NCBI GenBank assembly: GCA_951217055.1
Contig: OX578277.1
Location: 102,179,511-102,243,510, forward strand
From: Gerris lacustris
Lineage: Eukaryota > Arthropoda > Insecta > Hemiptera > Gerridae
Direction of reading: 5' to 3'
Length of the DNA: 64,000 nucleotides
Part shown: one piece after another, positions 10,690-22,190 of the stretch
Numbering within the stretch: position 1 is the stretch's first letter
How the letters are laid out: the number at the start of each line of letters is the position of its first letter
Translations under genes and position numbers: made by a program
The notes under the pieces: model-generated
What the model was told of the DNA's origin: nothing
Seen by the model: the letters and a program-made list of their open reading frames with translations, nothing else
The model's database searches: none

Positions 10690-10960
10690 TGGGGAATCAG
10701 AGTAGGCTAGAGATTAAAGATTTCCCTGAAAGGAATCAGAGTAGCTTATAGGTTAAAGCCGTTCATCTTAAAGAGAAAAAGGTCTGACTTAGAGATTAAA
10801 GGGACTTTATTAAAGAAATCAGTCGCACCTAAGTTTAAGACCTGAGTTTAAAGGTGGAGTTTCCTTAAAATAAAAGTACCTTAGATAATAAAGTTGTCGT
10901 CCCCATGTAATAAATAGTACCTAGAGATAAAAAGAGGCAATTCCTATACGAAAAGGACAA
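10690..10960. repeat. Degenerate AGAGATTAAAGG-type tandem repeat, locus 2
   Basis: About five loose units of roughly 45-50 bp share AATCAGAGTAG..TAGAGATTAAAG. The same phrase occurs at 6770-6860. Confidence 0.45.
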
Positions 10961-11071
10961 AAAGTGTAAGAAATTTTCTTAGGAAAATCGGTATATCTTA
11001 GAGTCCAAAGAACTACAAAACTAGGATCAATTCTAAATAAAATGTTGAAATAAAAGCCTCTCCAAAATATA

Positions 11072-11643
11072 TTTATCTACGATTGATACGAAATATAAAC
11101 ATTTTATCTCTGTTTAGATTAGTAGAAAGTGATTCTTTTCGTAGTTGTATTCATTGCGCTTGCGCGTTCATAATTCTTCTTTCTTCCGCCCTAGTGTGGA
11201 AAAAAAGAAGAATTCTTCACCTTTACGCACGATTAGTGAGTTTGTTTACATTAAACAAAACTAATTTGCTGTTTGATTAATTAAAGTAACTGTTTATACT
11301 ATCGAGTTTTTAGTGAAAAACAATGATTGATTTATTTCATTATGACAAAAATGAGGAGAATAATACGCCTCCCGAAATAATTAATTCGGCATAAAACACA
11401 ACTAATGAATTAATTTCATCTTTATCAAAAGAGAAATACGAACTTACATACAGGAAGTTTAATAAATATTTTTTTCTGTATTTATTATTAAAATCCAACA
11501 ATCGTAGATAAAGTACGGTACGCAACTCGTGCGAAAACTGCATTTTGCTTTGCTCGAGTGGTTTTACTACCAACAAAGTGTGTGCAAACTCCACACTCGC
11601 CTGCAAAATGCTACACTTTCCGCACTAAACGCGTAATGTACTA
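11072..11643 (+). mobile_element. TyrMITE copy B
   Basis: TTTATCTACGATTG at 11072-11085 recurs as its exact reverse complement at 11499-11512. The hairpin module follows (GTACGGTACGCAACTCGTGC to CGCGTAATGTACTAT, 11513-11643). The 5' leader palindrome (11172-11215) is degraded compared with copies A and C. Confidence 0.7.
11323..11511 (+). pseudogene. Truncated tyrosine-recombinase-like N-terminus (TyrMITE B)
   Basis: From ATG 11323 the frame carries EENNTPPEIINSA, one in-frame TAA, then TNELISSLSKEKYELTYRKF. It runs on through non-conserved AT-rich codons to a stop inside the second 14-bp inverted repeat. Similarity to insect Crypton-like recombinases is by recall, not by search. Only the extreme N-terminus is present. 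Confidence 0.4.
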
Positions 11644-13064
11644 TTACTTTATTTTTTTTATGATTACCTCCACTAACGCTTCATATTTTAATTCTAAGTA
11701 AAGTTGTTTGTTTAAAAATAGCTATTACCGAAATTACTTTCGAGTGATTCAAGTTTTTTTAGTTAGAATGATCTTTAATTATTATAAGGTAAGTGAAATA
11801 AAAATGAAATGATAATAAGGTAGAGGTGACGCATTTGGAGCTCACAGTAAGCTAAGCAAGATCTGGCAAACCCGCAGAACACAAATGTATCACGGGCTAA
11901 GCAAACCATACAAAATCACGAAGTACATCCCCTATAATATATCGAGGTACATCTCAGATACATTCATTATAATCCTAGGGGTTTATAACGTCACTATGTT
12001 TGAATTGTAAAACCTTTTATTTTGTACAGTTTGATTGGAATTAATTAAAACATATTTATATATTACATCAGCAGCACTAGTTGTTAATTTATACAGTCCC
12101 AATATAACCAGAATAATTAGATGTAGAAGAGTCCAAAATTTACGTAGGTATTAATAGATCTTCTACAAAAAAAAGTTTGTTTATTTCTTCTGATTAATCA
12201 TTGAACAATTACGACGCTTGTGATGATTTGCTAATATTTTATTATATTGCAGTGTTATCAACGAAAAATGTTTATGAAGCAACTACCTGGATTTATTTAT
12301 TTTAACTCTATTTCCAAACAGTATACATAACTGCAAATAAAATCAATTTAATAGTTGTTTCAATCAAGATAATAAATCTAAGAGGTAAACAATATGAATA
12401 AAATAATTTTGAATAGGATAAACTAAAACAAAATTAAACTTCTTTAACACTAAATAGATTTTACTCTTCTGCAGAAACTCTACCAATGATGAATTTATTT
12501 AATATTAAAACTAGGTATATTGCACGATGAAATGAAACAAGCTACAATTATTCTCCAGGGATTTTATTTAAGTTATTTGAAAACTTACAATAAGGAGCAT
12601 TGCTTCTTCAATCTCATTGGTTCACTGAATAAACCTGACCTTACCTGCCCTCAATCTCATCTTCCCCCCCTACTATAGATTATTTATACACCAAATCCAG
12701 TTAAATATATAACCGAATATATAATAAATATCAAGAGAATAAATCAGAAATATAAACAAAAGTCTACATGGTTTACATAATATCCGTAACATACAATGAT
12801 CTGTTAAAATTTAACTAATATTAGAATATCTAATAATAGCTACAAATGGTATAATTAATTTTAAAAGTCGATCGATATTTATAATTGTTTTTCTCTTAGT
12901 CCAGGAGATAGCGTGCATAAACGTGATTTACTAGCATCAAACTAGAATTTCGTGTATGACTAAATTTTTTGGCGTCCCCTTATGAAGATGTGATCGGCAT
13001 AATTCGACACCTTAACATAGCTTGACCATAACATGTTAAAAATACTCATTTTCTTAATTTCATC
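11644..13064. other. No recognisable feature
   Basis: AT-rich. No exon, RNA gene or shared repeat was recognised. Confidence 0.4.
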
Positions 13065-13803
13065 AGGAAATAAACAGGTCAAGTGTGTGCTGGTCAGCAC
13101 ACAGCGAGGGTCCGTCGGCAACCCTGTATCGTTTAAGTAGTACCCTATTGATAGTGTTTTTTAAAATGCTAAAAAGCTTACTTTGAACTATCCTATGGGT
13201 CTGATAATCTCAAAACAGATAAACAAACTTCTGATAAAGTGTTTTTTTTGCCACTGAACCGGACTACAACCATATAAATACATCGAAAAGACCATAGTTA
13301 TAAAAAAAAAAACTTATTTTGTCAATAAAAATAAAATAATATTTTTTCGAAATTTCCAAAAAGTGGTATCTTTACTTTTGGTCGAAAAATGTTCAGGATT
13401 TTTTTCAGATTTTTTGCACTTCACATTAGCGAGATAGAAGGGGGGATACGTTTCACACCCACTTCAAACTTGCCTACGCTCGCCCTATCAAAGTTATAAC
13501 CAAAGAATTATATCTTTTTGTAATCAGCTCGACGTACCCTTTCATATGATACCCCTCACGGTGTCGAAAAAAAAAATAAAAAAAATGTTAACCCTTAAGG
13601 TTTTTTACCCTAATTGTTTTGAAAATTATTTTTTTTAATTCGCTATATTTTTAAAATATGTGGGCAGGTACAAGACACATACATGCCAAATTTTAAAGTG
13701 ATCGGACGAAAGGTGTAGCCGTGAGAGCACGCGAGAGGACGGACGGACAGACACACGCAGGAAAATATAAGGGTCCTTGGTTTTGCCTACGGACCCTAAA
13801 AAT
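13065..13803 (+). repeat. Rep-A dispersed element, copy 1
   Basis: It runs from AACAGGTCAAGTGTGTGCTG to a terminal hairpin-like phrase AGGGTCC..GGACCCT. The body contains TTGAACTATCCTATGGGTCT, TGCCACTGAACCGGACTACA, and ATGCCAAATTTTAAAGTGAT followed by GGACGGACAGACACACGCAG. The copy at 36740-37433 has the same order and orientation with small indels. No coding capacity was seen. The 3' hairpin and absence of terminal inverted repeats leave the class open. Confidence 0.75.
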
Positions 13804-14164
13804 TAAATCGTAGATAATGTTTTTGGGCATTGAACCACATATTGACTCATTTCAATGATTTTCCATGAAGTTGACTTCCATTATACATTTATTTAATTGA
13901 TATAGTATTTATGAATCTTAGGATGTTAAAATATGAAACATCAATCCAGTTTGATTACCATTTGCTCTGCTAGGAGCTCTGATATAATTTTATATAAAAT
14001 TTAGAAAGTCTTCTATCGACGCAAATATAGTACTATAATGAATTCAAGTGAAAACCAATCTACCTCCTATGATATTCACTTCAGCCTACCCAACATCAAA
14101 ATATTGTATATAACCTTTCAACCTTCTGTTAAATCCTAACCTTCTGGCACGATTTTTAAAAGCG
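13804..14164. other. No recognisable feature
   Basis: AT-rich spacer with no feature seen. Confidence 0.3.
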
Positions 14165-14385
14165 TCACAATTTTCAAGCCGATTTTTGCGTGACGAAGAT
14201 TTCTTCTATCCCCTCTTGGACATTAGTGAAAGAAACACGAATGCCAAATTTCAACAAAATCGTTCAACTTTTACTCAATTTATCATCGGACACGAAAACG
14301 TTACTGACAGACGCAGACAGACAAGGACAAGGTGCATATTTTGTTGAATGTAAGAAGCTCGCTTTCGCTCGCTTCAATTATCAAC
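14165..14385 (+). repeat. Rep-C 3' end fragment
   Basis: ATGCCAAATTTCAACAAAAT, CAACTTTTACTCAATTTATC, GACAGACGCAGACAGACA and GAAGCTCGCTTTCGCTCGCT match the Rep-C 3' third in order. Confidence 0.6.
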
Positions 14386-14576
14386 ATCAAATTAATGAAA
14401 ATTATAGTATACGAGAAATATTTCACAAAGATTTATATTTTTATCAGTTTATCAAAATGGTTTAACAAAGAAATTCAAGGTATTTGTCAATAGGTAGCAT
14501 AATGACAATAATGGGTATCATCTGATTAAGGAAGATTGTCAATTAAGATAGAATATAACGCATGGAGAAGATTATA

Positions 14577-15513
14577 CAGGGTGTGGCCACGATAAACTGG
14601 CTCACCCACTTATCTCTTTTATTTTTGAAGATAAAGAAAAATGTAAATGGTAACTCACCTTGGATTTTCACGAAGTTTATAATATGATTTCCAAAAATAT
14701 TTTTATCTCATAGTTTCGGCGGTATCTCTCTCAACTTTGTAATTTTAAATGGTAACCTATTTTTCTAAAATTAGGTTGTTTTAGAAGAAAAATGAGCTTT
14801 GAATCAACAAAATCGGTTGAGAATTGACAGAGATATTCAGTTTGAAATATAACAAAAATGCTATTTTAGAATGTAAAATACTGTAAACAAAAAAAAAAAA
14901 CGAAATGATCTTAATTCTGTTTATTTCACTTATTTAGGTTAGTTGAATGCATTTACTGATCAAAATTCAAACCTTTTTTCCATTCCTTTCCGAAACTGTA
15001 GAGATAAGGAAGATTGTCGACACACTGATCAAAAGAGGTTTTACTAACGATATTCCTGAATGAAACGGAAAAAAAGGTTTGACTTTTGATCAGCAAATGC
15101 ATTCAACTAACCTTAATAAGTGAAAAACAAATTGAAATAAACAGACTTAAGATAATTTTTTTTTTTATATATTTAATATTTTACATAGGTACTTAGATAG
15201 TATTTTTGTTATATTTAAAACTGAATATCTCTGTCAATTCTCAACCGATTTTTTTGATTCAAGGCTCATTTATCTTATTATAATATTTTCTTATTATATC
15301 TAATTTAAGAAAAAAAATAAATAAAAGAATATACGTTACCATTTAAGATTACAAAGTTGAGAGAGATAACGCCGAAACTATGAGATAAAAATATTTTTGG
15401 AAATCATATTATAAAACTACGCGAAAATCAAGGTGAGTTACCATTTACATTTTTTCTCTATCTTCAAAAATAAAAGAGATAAGTGGGTGTGCCAGTTTAT
15501 CGTGGCCACCCTG
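14577..15513. mobile_element. 937-bp foldback element with CAGGGTG ends and TATA flanks
   Basis: The left end CAGGGTGTGGCCACGATAAA faces TTTATCGTGGCCACCCTG on the right, and both sides are flanked by TATA (14573-14576 and 15514-15517). The arms continue inward for about 420 bp with scattered mismatches and indels, leaving a loop of roughly 90 bp near 15000-15090. The short target site suggests a Tc1/mariner-type mobiliser, by analogy with CAGGGTG-ended insect MITEs. There is no open transposase frame. A transcript across it would form a very long hairpin. Confidence 0.85.
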
Positions 15514-16547
15514 TATATACACAGTATAATTAATAAAATACATTTAATTACACATTGTTTTACAAACTCCCCTAAAAATTGTTTCGTACATTTTACAGTC
15601 AACAAGGAAAATTTTTCTGTACAAAAGGAGGCGGTAAGTATTAAAAAGTTTACCTTTGCGTTAAAAGTATATTAGAACAAAAGGTCTAAAATTAATTTAA
15701 GTTCTGTAATTTGTACTAAGAGAGGAATATATGTCGTTTTTGTTTTTCGTTTTTATAACAGACTATTTAATTTATTAAAGTAATCCCTAAAAGATAATAA
15801 CTGTCACCGAATGTTAAAGTAAAAACTCATAAAAAAAAAAAAAAAAAGTCAGAGTTTGGACTAGACCAGCATTGCCGACGAATCTATTAAAAAAGTTTAA
15901 AAACAGAACTGCTATTCTCACTATATGGAACTCTACCTTGCAGCACTGTCGACCAAGTTTATTGGTACAATGTAACTTCATATCTAGAAGCAAAGTTTCT
16001 GACAATGGTGACACATCGTGGAAAAACAAAGCTACATCATTTCAAGTGGTTAAAAAACAATCTTGATTACACCTTTTTATTTCACCACTTACGAATGTCC
16101 ACGGTAAAAAAGAAAAACAAAATCGTGTGACACTTTTCAAAAGTAATAAAAGTTATTTCCAGCAACTAATTAAATAATACTGCAGTATTTTTATGCACTG
16201 GTAATATATTATGTCAGATTGTTAGATTTCACTATTTAAAATAAAAGATTTGGTAATCTTTTAGTCTTTATAATTCTCTTAAAGGTGGAATAGATGTTGT
16301 TACGGTATTAAAATAAGGTTAGTTAGAATCAATATCGAACTAGTTTATCCTCTTGTAACAACAAATACACTAGTAAATCTGGCTAAGCCATTAGAATATT
16401 TATTTTTAAATCTACGCCAAAACTTATAAACCAATGCCATAATATTCAAGCTACTTCTGACCTTCTTCATTAACGTCCTTTACTCTTTTACCAATAAATT
16501 ATTTTAAAACTTATTAATTAAATATAAATTAAACATATAACAAATTA
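15514..16547. other. No recognisable feature
   Basis: AT-rich. The open frames here are short and unsupported. Confidence 0.35.
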
Positions 16548-16740
16548 AAATAGTCTACCAATTAGTTTGTTACATATGTTCCTCACGTCCTATTTCGTAT
16601 ACTTAAAGCCTCGTCCAGACTGCCGAACCGAACAGAGGAAAGGAGCCGAACATTGGTCTCCGAGCATGCCCAGTCTAAAGTGCGCCTGTGCAGCTCAGGC
16701 TGGGCATGCGTAGAGACCAATGCTCGGCTTGTTTCCTCTT
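16548..16740. repeat. Rep-B 5' fragment and GC-rich hairpin
   Basis: 16548-16613 matches the Rep-B start (CTACCAATTAGTTTG; TCCTCACGTCCTATTTCGTA). It is followed by a GC-rich inverted repeat, AGCCGAACATTGGTCTCCGA facing GAGACCAATGCTCGGCT, with GCATGCCCAG/CTGGGCATGC inside and a loop of about 20-25 bp. The hairpin resembles a short MITE core. Confidence 0.55.
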
Positions 16741-17407
16741 ATTCAGTTGAGTCAGAATTGTTTATTTAACACCAACCTTACTTACTTGTACTTTATCTAC
16801 CAATCTAGCACAACACTGGAGGGAATCATAAGAGTTCATGATTCCCTTATTTTCCATAACTCCCTGTTTAATTTGACAGAGTGCAATGACAAACTTTCCT
16901 ACCTGTAAACTAGGCAAAAAAGTTCACTTTTTCTCCCTTCTAGAGATAAAAAAAACTTGCTCCTAGTTATCAACACTAAAATAATAAAATTGACCATAAT
17001 CAAATTTGTATTCATCTCATGGTTCTCTTTCTTAATATAACTTATTTAAAAATACATAAATACTTTCGTTTAATATTTATAGCATGATTGTAAGGAAAAC
17101 TAAAAGGATTTTCTTTTCTTGAGTAAAATTTTCGCTTTTAATTCTGCGTATTTAAAACTTGTTTAGAGGAAAGTTGCTGCTCTGCAGAATGCACGATTTC
17201 CTTTCATGCATGTATTTGTTCGTTGCAGCAAGATTTAAGGTGCAAATTACTTTTGCAAATCTTCTTCTGCATGTTCATGTCTAAAGCGTATATTTTCGCG
17301 CGGAAAATAGAAAAATCTCGACCATACATTAAACAATAAAGGTAAAATGAAGGATAGGGATAACAATAAGGTTGAAGGAAGAGTAATAATGATGGTTTAC
17401 TGTTGGT

Positions 17408-17438
<31 letters not shown>

Positions 17439-18344
17439 GTAGGTACCACATAAATTTGAAGTCACTCAGCAGTTTATAATAGATATTATGAACCCTTTTT
17501 TTTACTAGAAAAGAAAACAGTGTTTTTTCGTCGAAAGGTTTAATATTAAGCCAGCTAGTCGGCCTGGAATGACAAGGAGAGGAAGGACGAAGAATACAGC
17601 CACTGTTCTAATAAATCATTGGCTCGAGGGTGAAACTAAAAAAAAAACACGGTACAATGGCTAGAAGCTGAAGCCAGCTAGCCAGGTCCGGCTAACCGTA
17701 ACAATTCAACAGCCTCTACCTCTCCAGAAAACAACCTGTTACCGCATTAAAGAAATAACATCCAGCAAACCATCCCAACACACAAAAAACTTACACAGCG
17801 GCAAAAGTCAAGAAAAAAGCATTGTACGCAGCAAAAGTTAAGAAACATTTCACAAAGTATTATGCTTGAACGAAGTTTTATTTCTAAGTTAAGCTCAACT
17901 CACTTGAACAGTAACTTTGAAAAATACCCTTATATAAGAGAAGATGGAAATTCTCCTGACATTTAGATGCTAAGACTGGAAACCAAAGATGCGGGTGTTT
18001 CAACTTACAAAATATACTTATATTTTTTTTTCTCTCTCTCTCTATTTATTTTTCTAAGCCATCTTTAAGCTTTTTATAAAACATTTCACTCGTACTGTTG
18101 TATTTTTTTTTAACAATTGTCATTTGAAATCTGCGTAACAACATAGGTAATTTTGAAAAAAATGTTATAAATGCATAAATAAATATAAATTCCTTACTTA
18201 AACAAAACAAATTAAAATGTCTTGAAATCATATAATTCACAAAATAATATATTGAAATGGAGATATAATTGAGCTATAACACAGCAAAATAATATACTTA
18301 AGTATTTATTTGAGAATAAATTATTTTTTAATTTGACAATAAAT
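16741..18344. other. No gene; poly-A tract
   Basis: A run of about 25 A lies at 17414-17438. No other feature was recognised. Confidence 0.35.
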
Positions 18345-19463
18345 CAAAATAGACTGTCAATTGGTGTGGCATTGGTGTGTGATTTTATGGTTCTACAAGC
18401 TGCTAATTACTAATTATTTTAATAATTGTTTCCCACGTTTATTTAGCCTGTCAAAATTGATTTGATTTTTACTACGTTTTTATTAGCTTGCTTTCTTGTT
18501 TGTTTGTCCAGTGCAAATTTTGCAATCGATTTCTAATTAACTTCCCGAGTAGCTAGACATTTGAAACTTTTACCATAGCTCAGAACACCATAACAATGCA
18601 TTATTTTAATACTTTTAGCCATCTTTCAGCAACTTTTGCTGTATGGAAAGTTAGTTTGGAAATAATCCGCAAGTTATTTTATTTGTTTTGCCATATCCAA
18701 TATTTGCAATCTTCATTTTGACGGGTTTCAAATTAGTGATTTTTTATTAAGAGGTAAATATTGAATGACAGCGAAAAAGGAAAAGTAAACAAAGAAATAA
18801 ATTAATTGATCCAAGATGAGGTGAGATCCGTTGTACAAAGACTTGTCCTTTTATAGGTTTAAGATCAGCTCTCTAGATGGTTGTCATTTATGTGAAGTAA
18901 ATAAAAACGGAACTATTTTCTTTTTTCACTAACATTATATAACAATGACAATTATATTATCAACATTACATATTATGATTCAACAGAAAATTTAAAAACG
19001 TAGTATATAAAAAGTTATTTTTATCTTGTAATTATACATGAATTAAAGTATCAATTTAGCAAAAGTTAATGAGCGCAGACGGTTCAAATTAATCTGAGCT
19101 ATCTGCGGGATATTTTTTATAAACAATAAAAGTGTCATACAAATCAGATAAGTACTTTTGAAGTTATACGTGTAAAAATATGAGTTTGTGCGCATGTGGA
19201 AGAGAAACATTTGAGCACATAAGGTTAAAACTTATATGGAACCAACAATGAGCAAATTATGACCTACCATACAAATTACATTAAAACCAAACGTGTAGTT
19301 TATAAGATAATATGTTGGTTCGCAAAAATTGAGCGACAGACATTATTTCCTCCCATTATCTATTTTTATCTTCCTGTTATATCCAAAATTCATTATTCAT
19401 ATCTTTTATATCTAATCTATATTTTCTTATATTATTATGTATTCTATACTATAATATACACAT
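18345..19463 (+). repeat. Rep-B copy 1, interrupted by MITE-G
   Basis: The 5' part (TGTCAATTGGTGTGGCATTG..GTCAAAATTGATTTGATTTT) and the middle (ACATGAATTAAAGTATCAAT from about 19035, AACTTATATGGAACCAACAA) match copies 2 and 3. They are separated by MITE-G at 18471-19004. The 3' end is missing or diverged, and FB-H follows directly. Confidence 0.65.
18471..19004. mobile_element. MITE-G copy 1 (TA target site)
   Basis: The ends are TA|CTACGTTTTTA and TAAAAACGTAG|TA. The inverted repeats of at least 11 bp match exactly and sit between TA dinucleotides, as in Tc1/mariner-type elements. The inverted copy at 57907-59085 has the same ends and shares blocks such as TTAGCTTGCTTTCTTGTTTG and CCTTTTATAGGTTTAAGATC. 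The insertion splits Rep-B, so it is younger than that Rep-B copy. It is non-coding. Confidence 0.8.
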
Positions 19464-21003
19464 ACAGTATGTCCCCGGATCGACGCATGAATAGGTGAAA
19501 AAGAATACAAATTTTTGAATTGAAATTTCATCTTCAGGTGTGCCCTGCTTGAATGGAATCTAATTTATGTAATAATTTTTGTTTTAAAAAAATCAAGTGT
19601 CTTGGGAATTAAATTTATTTATTTCATTAGTTAAGTGTTTTTTCTCTAAGACATACGACAAAATTTTATTTTAAAAGGTTGTTCAGAAAGAAGAAATGAG
19701 TAAGTACACAAAATGTTAAATCCCTCCGTCTACTTTGATATTTTGTATTTTTCCATTCCATATTTTGCCTAGTGTGCTGTTACGAATAGTTACAACTAAT
19801 AATTTTAGTAGTTTTTTTTCTGTGCCATAACATTTATTTCAAATTTCGAAAATACAACTGTTAATATAATTATGTTAGTATATCTAGAGACAGACTACAG
19901 GTCGCCTCTAGAAATGTTTTGATCTCCACGAGTATTATTGTTTACCTTTTTCTTCCATATTATTTCTTGACACATTACATTTCTTGCGTTACACTTTTCT
20001 ACTTAATCTTCGGTGTCGTTGTCGTATTTATTTAATATAGTTAATGTTAGAAGCAAGACAAACTTCTACATATGGAAATAAATTTTAATCGTGTATTGTT
20101 TGTGGTTTTGGTTTTATTTATTCTTATTTCTTAGGATTATTATCCAAATGTCTCAACAGACGAATGAAATTAAACTGAAACGTTCATACATCAAAGTTGA
20201 TGAAAGGTTTTAAAATATTGTATTCTTACTCAATTCTTCTGTCTGAACAACTTTTTTAAATAAAATTTTGTCGTATTTCCTTGAAAAAAAGCACTTTACT
20301 AATGAGAAAAGTAACTTTTTTGTAAATTTCCAAGACAAAACAAACTTGTTTTAAAATTATGACATAAATTAGTTTTTACGGAAGCAGGGCTGAACCCCAG
20401 AAGATGAAGTTTCAATTAAAATAGACTGCCAATTGGTTTGGCACATACCTTCCTCGCGTCCTATCCACGTACTTTATTGGTTTAATGCTTTTTTTACAAG
20501 TCATTATTGTCTAATTTGATTAATTGTTTCCCCGTTTTTTAATCAGTCAAAATTATTTTAATTTTTTATATGGAATATAAAGTATTAATTTAGCAAAAGT
20601 TAAAGAGCACAGACTGTTCAAATAAATCTTGGGATATCTGCGGGTTACTTTTGATAAACTGTAAAAGATTCATACAAATCAGATAAGTACTTTTGAAGAT
20701 ATTGGTGTAAATAGATGTATGTTTGTGCGGATGTGGAAGAGAAACAAATAAGCGCAGAAGGTTGAAACTTATATGGGACCAACAATGGGCTAATTATGAC
20801 CTACCATCTAAATTTCATTAAAATCGGACTGACCGACAGGCAGAAACGGAACCAAAAATGTTCCCGGATGTCTGAAACGGATTTCTGTCTTGGATTTTTT
20901 TTAAATCGGAGGTACGATTACATAGCTTCCGTTACCTTCGGTAAGCTCGGAAGCAAAATGTTTATTCTTTTTCACCTGTTGATGCGTCCGGGGACATACT
21001 CTA
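19464..21003. mobile_element. FB-H foldback element with Rep-B inserted in its right arm
   Basis: The left end AGTATGTCCCCGGA..ACGCAT..AGGTGAAAAAGAAT is the near reverse complement of ATTCTTTTTCACCTGTTGAT..CGTCCGGGGACATACT at 20965-21003. Inward of that, AATTGAAATTTCATCTTCAG (left) pairs with GAAGATGAAGTTTCAATT at 20400-20417. Pairing continues through TACGACAAAATTTTATTTTA and GGTTGTTCAGAAAGAAG. The two parts of the right arm are separated exactly by a Rep-B copy. The original arms were therefore about 260 bp around a roughly 480-bp centre. No clean target duplication was identified. Confidence 0.8.
20418..20962 (+). repeat. Rep-B copy 2 (nested in FB-H)
   Basis: It runs from ACTGCCAATTGGTTTGGCAC to GGTAAGCTCGGAAGCAAAA. 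The interrupted arm of FB-H fixes the family ends to within a few bases and gives a length of about 545 bp. Internal blocks include TTGCGGATGTGGAAGAGAAA-like text and a GAAACGGATTTCTGTCTTGG block near the 3' end. There are no terminal inverted repeats and no clear target duplication. Confidence 0.75.
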
Positions 21004-21899
21004 TATTTTTAACTATATTTTTAACAAAAATAAGTGAAATTTTAAACAAAAAGACTTATTTAAAAAAAATAAGCCTTCTCACGTAAAAAGTTGTAAAAGT
21101 ATGTGTACAGTCATGTCACACCCTGTCAGAGTAAATTCTATTTGCTCTAATCCATTCAGTACAAGTAAATGATGTATGTCTGCCCAAACTTCACTATTCT
21201 GTCACGAACAAACAAAACATTTTCTTTCCGAAATCACTAATATATATTTTAAATTAAAGCATTTTCTAAATTGGCAATTCCTCAGTACAAAGAGGTGCAC
21301 AGTTATCTGTTATTTACTTTATATTTTCCCTATGATTTATATTAAGATGTTTTTGTTTAAAAATAAAATGATATGCAGTGTCAAATACAATTTTGTATCC
21401 TCGTGCTTATTTGTTTACATTAGTGTTTGTTGAGATATAACTATACTTAATAACTTCCTGGTTTTTAAAACGATTTTTTAAAAAAAAAGCCACCGTCAAT
21501 ACCAACCTTTTGACTGTTTCTTACAGGTAAAATCATCTGCTAAAGTACTCACATCGTGATGCAGAACACTATAAAAAGTTCACCCTTTTATCTGCGGTCT
21601 TATGTTGTCCCATTTTTATAAAATATTCAAGAAATTCTAAACCTCGCAATAAGAGATAGAATCGTAAGAGAAAGCTTTTAGTTCAGTGTCAGTCTTTTAC
21701 CACAGATGTCTCAACATACGGTCCTTTATTGGTTTTCCCAAAATCTTTTGACTCCACCTTTATTGAATTTAATAACCACATGAATGCAGATACTTGTCTA
21801 GTTTTTTTTTCAGGAACCAGTTTCTTTTTACAATAATGGCCTAAAGTAAAAAAAGAAAAAGTATGAACGATTTCCTCCGCCGCCACACAGAAGTGTGAT
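21004..21899. other. No recognisable feature
   Basis: Short open frames only. The minus-strand frame at 21689-21886 has mixed composition but no recognised domain. Confidence 0.3.
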
Positions 21900-22015
21900 A
21901 TTCCTTTGTTTTAAAGACATTAGACTAAACATCCTTTTGTCTTAATAGTTATTTAGTCAAATGTCATTTATATCCTAAAAAAAGAACATTGGGGAGTAAC
22001 AATCTAAAGAGGTAC
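21900..22015 (-). repeat. Fragment of the GGGGAGTAACA MITE region
   Basis: ATGTCATTTATATCC and TTGTCTTAATAGTTATTTAG are the reverse complement of 56515-56570. GGGGAGTAACAATCTAAAGA at 21991 is the terminal motif seen three times near 56.1-56.7 kb. Confidence 0.65.
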
Positions 22016-22190
22016 TGTAAAATGTTGCTTTTGCAATTTTACATTGGGCCCAAAGCCTAGCTGCCACAAGAAAAATTGTACTAGCAAACACTGTTTTCTA
22101 GGAAGCTAGTACAAAGAAGGATTTCTTACTGGATTATTATTTACAGTGTTTACTTAATGAATAAATAATATAAAAATGCAATTTTTCAAA

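Noticed and set aside
21689..21886. Minus-strand frame with a protein-like start
   Set aside because: Mixed-composition peptide without a recognised motif. A TTTACTTTAG acceptor-like site inside is not enough to call an exon.
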